In this document: piece after piece, positions 42,648-48,813 of the stretch
Numbering within the stretch: position 1 is the first letter of the stretch
How the letters are laid out: every line of letters starts with the position of its first letter
Assembly: GCA_001512545.1 (NCBI GenBank)
Contig: LFSI01000036.1
Location: forward strand, 12,041 to 60,853
Direction of reading: 5' to 3'
DNA: 48,813 nucleotides
Source of the DNA: Clostridia bacterium DTU065
Lineage (GTDB): Bacteria > Bacillota > DTU065
Notes under the pieces: generated by a model
What the model was told of the DNA's origin: nothing
The model's database searches: none
What the model saw: the letters and a program-made list of their open reading frames with translations, nothing else
Program-made: the position numbers and the translations under genes

Positions 42648-43922
42648 TCAATCACCCCAATCAAGGCTCTTCAGTACGGAGAGCTTGTCCTCATCGCTTT
42701 CACTTGGCGCCATAACCGCCACGGCCAGCTGGTGAACGGAGTTGAACTGCCAAGCAGCTAGCTCCTTGATATCGGAAAGGGTAACTTTGTTGATCTCGTT
42801 TAGCACGTGCTCTTCGGAGATGTGGGTTTTGTAGTAGATCTCGTTTCTGGCAAGGCGAGTCATTCGGGACGAAGGCGACTCTAAAGCAAAGACCAGTGCC
42901 CCCTTGCTCTGCTCCTTAACCCTTTTAAGCTCGTCCTCTGTGACTGTATCCTTAATGTTCTTCAGCTCCTGCATGGTCAGGTCGACAACCACTTCTAAGT
43001 TTCCAGGGCTGAAGCCGGCATACATGCCGATGATTCCCAGATCGTCGTAGAAGTAGTTGTGGAACGAGTACGTAGAGTAGACCAAACCTCGATCCTCACG
43101 CAGAGTCTGGAAGAGCCTGGAGCTCATGCTACCACCGATAATGGACTCCAACAGGTGCAGCGCATACTTCCTGTTGTCGCTCCTACCGACGGTGTCTGTG
43201 CCGAGAACCAGGTGCATCTGTTCGATATCCTTCTTCTGGATCAACTTTGTCACGTTGATATCCGGCAACTCAAGAGCGGTTTGGGATTTTGAACCTGAAA
43301 GCTCGCCTAAGTTCCTTTCAACAAGACGCCTTGCAGCTTCATGCTCAACGTTCCCTACTGCAACAAAGACCATGTTTTCCGGCACGTACATGCGTTGGAA
43401 GTATCCGAGAATCAGATCACGATCGAAAGCAGACACCGTCTCCTCAAGCCCGATAATGCTCTGACCTAAGGGATGATCGCTGAACATCGATTGGGCAAAA
43501 AGATCGTGAACCATATCCTCTGGGGAGTCCAGGTACATCTTTATCTCTTCCAGGACGACCTGCTTCTCCCGCTCGATCATCTCTTCGGCAAAGGTAGACT
43601 CTCTGATCATCTCCGACAGTATGTCAACTGAAAGTTCCAGGTGTTCGTCTAGTGCTTTGATGTAGTAGCAGGTGTAGTCTTTGGTAGTATAGGCGTTCAT
43701 CTGGGAGCCGGAAGCTTCAACGATTTCCGCAATCTCCTTGGCAGAACGCTTTTTAGTGCCTTTAAACAGCATGTGTTCGATAAAATGGGCAACTCCCCGC
43801 TCGTTGGGTCTTTCGTCTTGGGATCCTGCTTCCACGAACAGACCCACAGACACAGAGCGCAGGTGCGGTAGGGATTCTGTTAAGATAGTTAGGCCATTTG
43901 GCAATACGCTTTTTTCAATCAT
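42648..43922 (-). CDS. M16-family zinc peptidase, MlpA/YmxG-like
   Basis: A 424-residue peptidase. The inverted zinc motif is HFIEH in [14 protein letters not shown] (~46-60), with the third ligand in [14 protein letters not shown]. The C-terminal inactive half (~220-410) follows the M16B plan. The order ylxY-mlpA matches Bacillus, where mlpA lies near pnp. No signal peptide, so cytoplasmic. Confidence 0.94.
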   Translation of the reverse strand: MIEKSVLPNGLTILTESLPHLRSVSVGLFVEAGSQDERPNERGVAHFIEHMLFKGTKKRSAKEIAEIVEASGSQMNAYTTKDYTCYYIKALDEHLELSVDILSEMIRESTFAEEMIEREKQVVLEEIKMYLDSPEDMVHDLFAQSMFSDHPLGQSIIGLEETVSAFDRDLILGYFQRMYVPENMVFVAVGNVEHEAARRLVERNLGELSGSKSQTALELPDINVTKLIQKKDIEQMHLVLGTDTVGRSDNRKYALHLLESIIGGSMSSRLFQTLREDRGLVYSTYSFHNYFYDDLGIIGMYAGFSPGNLEVVVDLTMQELKNIKDTVTEDELKRVKEQSKGALVFALESPSSRMTRLARNEIYYKTHISEEHVLNEINKVTLSDIKELAAWQFNSVHQLAVAVMAPSESDEDKLSVLKSLDWGD

Positions 43923-43980
43923 CAGCTACAAGTCAGAGACTTGTCTCCACCTCCCGAGTTGTTGGTGAACTTCCATTATA

Positions 43981-44679
43981 TTACAGAATTTCACTTACGG
44001 TAATAATATCATATCCTCTGGACTTAATTTCAGCAATGAGTGTTCCTAGATTTTTCGCAGTGACCTCCGTAGGATGCATGAGAATCAGCGCACCGTTTTC
44101 CAACTTCGGGACGATGCGGCCAAGAAAAGTCGCTGCATCGGGATTCTGCCAATCTATGGTGTCCAGAGTCCACATAACTGTTTTATACCCTATTTCCGCT
44201 GCTGCATCGACAATTTTGCTATTGAACTCTCCGTAAGGGGGAGAAAAAACCTTCGAGGCTCTGCCGAACTCTTTGAGGAGCACAGCTTCGTTGTCGGTGA
44301 TCAGCTTCTGAATGCTGCTTTTAGAAAGCTTTTTCGGGTGGACATGGGAGTAGCCGTGATTGGCGATCTCATGCCCGGCTTCAGCAATGGTTCTCCCCAG
44401 ATCGGGGTTCTCCTGAACCCACGTGCCTACAAAGAAAAATGTGGCCTTCACATCGTGCGTTTTTAACGTGTCTAAGATAGACGGGATGTATTCGTTGCCC
44501 CAGGCAACATTGATGCAGAAGGCCACTGCCTTTTTGTTGGGATCTCCCTTAAAGATCGGAAGAGACCCAGAAGACGACAGAACGGCTCTTGGTATAATGA
44601 CAAAAAGCAAAAGGAGAACAACCAGGACCGCAGCTATCAGAATAAACAGAAGCTGGGAACGTCTTATAATAATAAACAC
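43981..44679 (-). CDS. YlxY-like polysaccharide deacetylase-family protein
   Basis: About 232 residues: an N-terminal membrane anchor (LLFILIAAVLVVLLLLFV) and a NodB fold outside. The metal His motif NHGYSH is kept, but the first NodB motif, normally TFDD, reads INVAWGNEY, so the catalytic Asp is missing; this NVxWG form is typical of the spore-linked YlxY branch as I recall it. FSPPYGEFN and ILMHPTEVT are present. Neighbours sleB-like and mlpA support the call. The long frame begins at 44781, but AGGAGG lies just before ATG 44685 and eight bases before GTG 44679; both lie at a strong hairpin. Confidence 0.88.
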   Translation of the reverse strand: MFIIIRRSQLLFILIAAVLVVLLLLFVIIPRAVLSSSGSLPIFKGDPNKKAVAFCINVAWGNEYIPSILDTLKTHDVKATFFFVGTWVQENPDLGRTIAEAGHEIANHGYSHVHPKKLSKSSIQKLITDNEAVLLKEFGRASKVFSPPYGEFNSKIVDAAAEIGYKTVMWTLDTIDWQNPDAATFLGRIVPKLENGALILMHPTEVTAKNLGTLIAEIKSRGYDIITVSEIL

Positions 44680-44710
44680 AGGCATATCCCTCCTAAGAGA
44701 GAGTATGCCT
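44680..44710 (-). promoter_or_regulatory. Hairpin enclosing the ylxY SD and first ATG
   Basis: AGGCATA, a bulged C, TCTCTC, loop TTAG, GAGGGA and TATGCCT form a 13-bp stem (one G-U). The AGGAGGGA SD and the ATG at 44685 are both within it. It lies 19 bases after the sleB-like stop, and T-rich sequence follows, so it may either block translation or act as a partial terminator. Confidence 0.65.
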
Positions 44711-44728
44711 GCTGAGCTCGCCTTATGC

Positions 44729-45640
44729 TTAATAAGTAAAGACGTGGTTGCCGATTTCAACGGCTTTAACCCTGGTTTCAAAGTACCATCCGTTCTTGGC
44801 TATTCTGGGGTTGTAGAAAAAGAGCGCTCCGTTTGTAGGATCCCGCCCGCGCAGTGCTTCTCTGGCTGCAATGCGGGCCTGCTCTGTCACCGGAACAGTG
44901 AGATAGGTGCCGTTGGAGACAACCTCAAACTGGCCCTTCTGAAAGATCACCTCGGTAATGGAGTTGGGAAATCTGGGGTCTTTGACCCTGTTGAGAATTA
45001 CAGCGCCCACTGCAATCTGACCTTCGAGGTTTTCTCCTCTAGCTTCAGCAGAAATAACGCGCGCTAAAAGTTCCACTTCCTTGTCTGTGGAGTAGATCAA
45101 CTTGAAGGTATCTGTTGGAACAAAAAGAATCTGTCCCGGTCTCAGCTCCTGTTCGGCGCTGAGCCCGTTACGGGTAAGAATGAGATCTGCGGAAACACCG
45201 TAGCGTTTGGCTATCTCATCAACAGTGTCTTCCGCTCCTACAACGCAGACGTGTTCTTGGCCGTTGTAGCCAGAAGGAAGAATGCTGTAGGAAAGATGAA
45301 CGTAGGACTGATAGGTGTTCTGCGGCCTTTCCTGCGACTCTTTCGTTCCCACTTCATCGAGTTTGATCACCAGCTTGTTGTTGGGGATGATGAGCTTTTG
45401 GCCTACCCAAATCTTGTCTGCGTCGGTGATACCGTTTACGCTCAGAATCTGAGCGACTTCGGTGTTGTACAGCTTTGCGATCTGTGTTAAGTTTTCTCCC
45501 GGGCCAACGACGTGTTCAACGGCTAAGCTCGGAAAACCTAAAGCAAAGAGCAAAGCTGCACAGAACAACCAGACTCTAGCTGTCCTGAAAGAGCGTTGTG
45601 CGCAGGTAGTTGTCGTTCTCAATGAATGCCGCCATCTCAT
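44729..45640 (-). CDS. Cell wall hydrolase with two LysM domains, SleB/CwlJ type
   Basis: A 303-residue exported protein. A long basic n-region and hydrophobic core form the signal peptide (~residues 1-40, FPSLA end). LysM 1 (~43-88, VVGPGENLTQIAKLYN) and LysM 2 (~130-175, DTVDEIAKRYGVSADLIL) bind peptidoglycan. The hydrolase_2 domain (~190-303) has LLARVISAEARGE with the catalytic Glu, VGAVILNRVKDPRFP and NGALFFYNP. SleB-type enzymes hydrolyse cortex or vegetative wall. GAGGGG eight bases before ATG 45640; the first 65 bases overlap dinG. Confidence 0.93.
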   Translation of the reverse strand: MRWRHSLRTTTTCAQRSFRTARVWLFCAALLFALGFPSLAVEHVVGPGENLTQIAKLYNTEVAQILSVNGITDADKIWVGQKLIIPNNKLVIKLDEVGTKESQERPQNTYQSYVHLSYSILPSGYNGQEHVCVVGAEDTVDEIAKRYGVSADLILTRNGLSAEQELRPGQILFVPTDTFKLIYSTDKEVELLARVISAEARGENLEGQIAVGAVILNRVKDPRFPNSITEVIFQKGQFEVVSNGTYLTVPVTEQARIAAREALRGRDPTNGALFFYNPRIAKNGWYFETRVKAVEIGNHVFTY

Positions 45641-47513
45641 CTAGCTTTCCCCTCCATTCTCTGCATTTTGGCAATGACTGAAACACATCGCGGCTGTAGC
45701 TTTTGTAAAGGGCTCTCGAGTCGTAGATCACTACCAACCCTTCGTCGCTCTGGCGGCGGATGAGCCTGCCAAACCCCTGCCGCAGCTTTAGGAGAGCTGC
45801 CGGAAGGGAGAGTTCACGAAAGGAGTTACCGCCCCGCTCTTCCACGAGCCTCTGCCTTGCGGCGAAAAGCGGTTCGGAGGGAACGGGAAACGGCAGTTTG
45901 GTAATGAAGACAGCCTTTAGCGCATCTCCTGGCACGTCCACACCCTCCCAGAAGCTGTCGACGCCGATGAGCACTCCCCGCCCGTCGGCTCGGAAAGAGG
46001 CAATCAGCTCCTGGGCATTTTTGTCGCCGTGGACGTACAGGTTGATGCCCTCGAGGTCCTGAAGTTTCTCTTTGACAATCCTAACCATTTTAAACGAGGT
46101 GCAGAGGATAAAGCTTCCTCCCTTGATCCTCGGTACTATCTCTCTGAGGTGATCTGCAATTCTCTCAATATCCTTCTCGCTGTTGGGATTGAGGAGATCT
46201 GTCGGTATGGCAAGAAGGACTTTCGAGTAGTCGAAAAGGGACGGCAAAATCAGCTCTCGTGGTGTAAAGCCACTATCCAAACCAAGACGCGACTTGATGT
46301 ACCTAAAGTTTCCGCTGGTGGAAAGAGTTGCAGAAGTCAGCGCTACAGGCTCCACCGCTGAAAACAAAATTCTGCGGAGCGCCTCACGTACGCTGAGGAG
46401 AACGCTGTGGAATCCCTGCCTGTCCAGCCAGCTGACTCTGTCATTCTTGTCATCTAGGAAGGCATCGAGGCTTCTTACAACTCTGTTTACCTTTCTGCTG
46501 AGAGCTTCCGCTTCAACAGAGGTATCGCCGTATTCTGCAAGGAGCTGAGCCGCTTCTCTGTAGTGCTGTCTGATATTTCCAGCAACCAGGGCAGCATCGG
46601 TCTGCATGCCCCATGCTGTGTCTTCCCTGTCCATCGTCTCTCCGAGCTCTTTAGCCCTGTTGATGTGAGGAACTGCATCCCAGAGTTCCTGTTCGATTCG
46701 GGTTTTCAGTTCGATATCCTGCCTTTGCAGCTCACGGTTGTTGATCACCTGATTTCTCAGACCATGGAGAGCATCAAAGGATACTTCTTCCCCAAAGCAT
46801 TCCGTAGCGGCTTCCTCAAGATGATGGGCTTCGTCTAAAACGATGTGCGAAAGAGCGGGCAGGATCGAGTTCTGATCGGCACCTACAGAATCCTTAATCA
46901 TCAGGTCTGTGAGCAGCAGGTGGTGATTTACCACCAAGATCTTGGTTCTTTGGGCTTTGACTCTCAGCCTTGTGATGAAGCAGTCGGTTCTAAAAGGACA
47001 CTTCTGGCTCAGGCAGTAGTCTGGGTCGGAGACTATGTTCCTAACTGTCTCAGGGTGGAGCCTTCCTGTCAGTTCGTTGATGTTGCCATCTTCTGTTTCC
47101 TTGATCCACTTAGAAAGCAGTGCTCTGTCATCTTCGGGAATCAAAGTATTTCGCAACCTGGTCAGGCATATATAATTACTGCGGCCTTGTACATACATGA
47201 AGGAAATCTCTTCACCGTAGACCTCCTGCCAGATGCGGGCAAGAAAGGGCAGGTCTTTCTTAAACAGCTGCTCCTGCAGATTCTTGGTGCCGGTGGAAAT
47301 GGCAACGCGGGAGTCTTTATCAGTAAAGAAACTGGGCACAAGATAGGCAAGGGACTTCCCCGTGCCGGTCCCTGCTTCAATGATCGCTTTATGAGCGCTG
47401 GTAAAAGCCTCGGCGATGCCGATGGCCATTTCCAGCTGGACGTGGCGCGCCTCGTAGCCGGGCATCTTTTCGGGCAGTATGTTCAGAAAAAACTCTTCGA
47501 CTTTACCCTTCAA
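45576..47513 (-). CDS. dinG: DinG-family ATP-dependent DNA helicase
   Basis: A 645-residue XPD-like superfamily 2 helicase. Walker A AGTGTGKSLAYLVP (~48-60), four Cys of the Fe-S domain (YICLTRL and CLSQKCPFRTDC), DEAH box in IVLDEAHHLEE, and motif VI FGRLIRRQSD are all seen. There is no N-terminal exonuclease domain. Start is TTG 47513 with GGGAG ten bases upstream, overlapping nfo by 11 bases. Likely roles: DNA repair and unwinding of R-loops or other structures. Confidence 0.95.
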   Translation of the reverse strand: MKGKVEEFFLNILPEKMPGYEARHVQLEMAIGIAEAFTSAHKAIIEAGTGTGKSLAYLVPSFFTDKDSRVAISTGTKNLQEQLFKKDLPFLARIWQEVYGEEISFMYVQGRSNYICLTRLRNTLIPEDDRALLSKWIKETEDGNINELTGRLHPETVRNIVSDPDYCLSQKCPFRTDCFITRLRVKAQRTKILVVNHHLLLTDLMIKDSVGADQNSILPALSHIVLDEAHHLEEAATECFGEEVSFDALHGLRNQVINNRELQRQDIELKTRIEQELWDAVPHINRAKELGETMDREDTAWGMQTDAALVAGNIRQHYREAAQLLAEYGDTSVEAEALSRKVNRVVRSLDAFLDDKNDRVSWLDRQGFHSVLLSVREALRRILFSAVEPVALTSATLSTSGNFRYIKSRLGLDSGFTPRELILPSLFDYSKVLLAIPTDLLNPNSEKDIERIADHLREIVPRIKGGSFILCTSFKMVRIVKEKLQDLEGINLYVHGDKNAQELIASFRADGRGVLIGVDSFWEGVDVPGDALKAVFITKLPFPVPSEPLFAARQRLVEERGGNSFRELSLPAALLKLRQGFGRLIRRQSDEGLVVIYDSRALYKSYSRDVFQSLPKCREWRGKLDEMAAFIENDNYLRTTLFQDS

Positions 47514-48327
47514 AGTTCAACAACTCCCTGCAGAGTTTGAGGTCTGCTGTTCTTGCGGCAAGGTCTCCTGGAGTCTCGAGGATCCCGGGAACAGAACTGA
47601 ACCTTGGATCGTCCCTGATAATCTTCAGCGTCTCTACTCCCAGTTTACCTTCTGTCCAATTGGCATGCCTGTCCAAGTTGCTACCCAGCTCGCCTTTGGT
47701 ATCATTTAAGTGAACGAGCTTAACAGCTGCAAAGCCAACTGTAGCGTCTATCTCTTCGTGCAGCTTGAGCCACACGTCCTTCCTGCGGAGATCGTATCCT
47801 GCAGCAAAAGCGTGACAGGTGTCAAAACAGACGCCAAGGCGCTCTCCGTTTGTGGTTTCATCGATAATAGCCTTCAGCTCGTGGAAGTTCTTGCCGACTT
47901 TACTGCCTTCACCTGCTACATTTTCTAAAAGTATCTTTACGCCGCCTGCAGAGTCTAAAGCTTTAGACAGTCCTTCGGCAATGTAAGTTACCGCGTTCTC
48001 GTCGCCTCCACCTGGGTGAAGAACCAGAAAGTCTGCTCCAAGCATCTTGCAGCGCTCTACCTCCTCCAACAGGGCTTGCAGAGACTTCTCCCGGATCTCG
48101 GGGCTTTTGGAACCCAGGTTGATCAGGTAGGAAGAGTGAACTACAATGGGGCTGAAATCGTTCTTCTCGGCTCTAAACTCCGCTGCCGCTTCTTCGGAGA
48201 TTTGAGCGCTTTTCCACATTCTTGGGCTTGCTGTAAATATCTGCAGAGCTTCAGACCTAGAATTCCTGCCTTCGTCAAAAGCTCTGGTGAGTTTTCCCGA
48301 TATTGAAACGTGCAGTCCTAATCTCAT
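47503..48327 (-). CDS. nfo: Endonuclease IV (AP endonuclease)
   Basis: A 274-residue TIM-barrel enzyme with three zinc ions that cuts DNA at abasic sites. VHSSYLINLGS, LVLHPGG, ILLENVAGEGSKVG, VCFDTCHAFAAGYDL, HLNDTKGELGSNLDRH and ILETPGD hold the metal ligands. ATG 48327; the AAAGGAG SD is 21 bases away, with a small hairpin between. First gene of the nfo-dinG-sleB-like-ylxY-mlpA-dut cluster. Confidence 0.97.
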   Translation of the reverse strand: MRLGLHVSISGKLTRAFDEGRNSRSEALQIFTASPRMWKSAQISEEAAAEFRAEKNDFSPIVVHSSYLINLGSKSPEIREKSLQALLEEVERCKMLGADFLVLHPGGGDENAVTYIAEGLSKALDSAGGVKILLENVAGEGSKVGKNFHELKAIIDETTNGERLGVCFDTCHAFAAGYDLRRKDVWLKLHEEIDATVGFAAVKLVHLNDTKGELGSNLDRHANWTEGKLGVETLKIIRDDPRFSSVPGILETPGDLAARTADLKLCRELLNFEG

Positions 48328-48355
48328 AGCTTTCAGGCCAAGTGGCCTCTCCTTT
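48328..48355 (-). promoter_or_regulatory. nfo ribosome-binding region with hairpin spacer
   Basis: AAAGGAG (48355-48349) is followed by GGCC ACTT GGCC (48347-48336) and then eight bases to the ATG. Folding the hairpin reduces the effective SD spacing from 21 to 9 bases. Confidence 0.5.
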
Positions 48356-48440
48356 CATAAAAATGGTACTCTCGACCCTTTTCGGCTTCTCGCGTTGGTA
48401 CTCCTGCAAAAATATGGTTATCGGATTGGAGTTGGTCTGT

Positions 48441-48813
48441 ATGAAAAAGAACCTTTTTGTACGGGCGGTTTTTCTCGCGTTTTTTGCGCTGTTTTTAGGC
48501 GGCTGTGTGGTGATCGTCAAACCGATCGAGTATCATCCGGAAAAGCTCATTACGAAAGACCTGGCCAAAGCGGTAAAATGGGAAAACTACAGTGACATTA
48601 TGCGCTGCTTCTCATCAGATTGGGTTAAGGTTGTAAGCGGCTATCAGATCAGGTATTGGGATCAAGAGGACGCTGCAGACTTCTTCTACTTCGTACCCAA
48701 TCCCCAATTAAGGGGCACCACTGTGTTCGACTTCACCCTCCTGAGGGTGGACTTCGACGTCTATCCCGACGTTGCCAGAGTGTACGGCGAGCTGTATATG
48801 CAGGGGCTAAGAC
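48441..48813 (+). CDS. Putative lipoprotein, C-terminus cut by window edge
   Basis: Open from ATG 48441 to the right edge (124 codons seen). Residues 1-22 form a lipoprotein signal peptide (MKKN, hydrophobic core, lipobox LGGC with Cys22). The mature part shows no family I know (begins VVIVKPIEYHPEKLITKDLAKAV when read on, with residues after that rich in Asp/Phe/Tyr such as DAADFFYFVP). GGAG nine bases before the ATG. Divergent from nfo. LspA at 12059 would process it. Confidence 0.75.
   Translation, partial: MKKNLFVRAVFLAFFALFLGGCVVIVKPIEYHPEKLITKDLAKAVKWENYSDIMRCFSSDWVKVVSGYQIRYWDQEDAADFFYFVPNPQLRGTTVFDFTLLRVDFDVYPDVARVYGELYMQGLR

Noticed and set aside
46845-47540. 231-codon plus frame opposite dinG
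   Set aside because: Antisense shadow; composition is not protein-like and it has no upstream signal.
1-48813. CRISPR array, IS element or prophage
   Set aside because: No regular repeat-spacer series, transposase, integrase or phage structural gene was found in the frames examined.

Overview
This 48.8 kb window looks like the chromosome of a spore-forming, Gram-positive-type member of the Bacillota outside the classical Bacilli. The evidence is conserved firmicute gene order (yggS-sepF-proC-yggT-ylmH, and lspA-rluD-pyrR beside ileS; dapB-asd-dapG-dapA with rnj-tepA-ylzJ; ylxY-mlpA), SD-rich start sites, a clostridial-type fused PurL, spore-linked families (YteA-like DksA protein, SleB-type hydrolase, YlxY), and a set of firmicute RNA regulators (T-box, PyrR attenuator, lysine riboswitch, guanine riboswitch). 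Species identity is not determinable from sequence reading alone. Nearly every gene lies on the minus strand; only a MerR regulator, and a lipoprotein cut by the right edge, lie on the plus strand. No IS element, prophage or CRISPR array was seen.

Layout: 1-7235 is a CUT1-type carbohydrate ABC transporter operon (two permeases, two different ATPases, a secreted double sugar-binding-fold protein, an unidentified membrane protein, and the start of a secreted tandem CBM-like protein cut by the left edge). 7236-7744 is non-coding. 7745-10379 holds a DUF58 protein and a TgpA-like membrane protein lacking its transglutaminase core. 10493-13352 holds pyrR (with leader), rluD, lspA, a DksA/YteA-like protein and a DUF5665 protein. 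13488-16553 is ileS with an isoleucine T-box. 16583-17391 is a divergent tandem-HTH MerR regulator. 17481-21442 is the ylmH-yggT-proC-sepF-yggS division-linked cluster plus an HlyD-like protein. 21485-24375 is RNase J, TepA and YlzJ. 24573-28777 is a lysine-riboswitch-controlled dapB-asd-dapG-dapA operon. 28885-29579 has a doubtful small ORF and tRNA-Val(CAC). 29803-42081 is a complete guanine-riboswitch-controlled purEKLCFMNHD operon, which with one-carbon donors and ammonia or glutamine makes IMP from PRPP. 42215-48327 is nfo-dinG-sleB-like-ylxY-mlpA-dut, and the right edge carries a lipoprotein start.

The most striking observation is in the purine operon. The glutaminase domain of PurL has lost its nucleophilic Cys (Ala1067) and catalytic His (Tyr1197), and the Arg73-equivalent glutamine-binding residue of PurF is His. 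Together these suggest that purine synthesis in this organism may run partly on free ammonia, or on a glutaminase supplied in trans. Other points of interest are a guanine riboswitch whose P2 sequence is repeated in its terminator, a hairpin that buries the ylxY ribosome-binding site, and hairpins placed between SD and start codon in proC and nfo.
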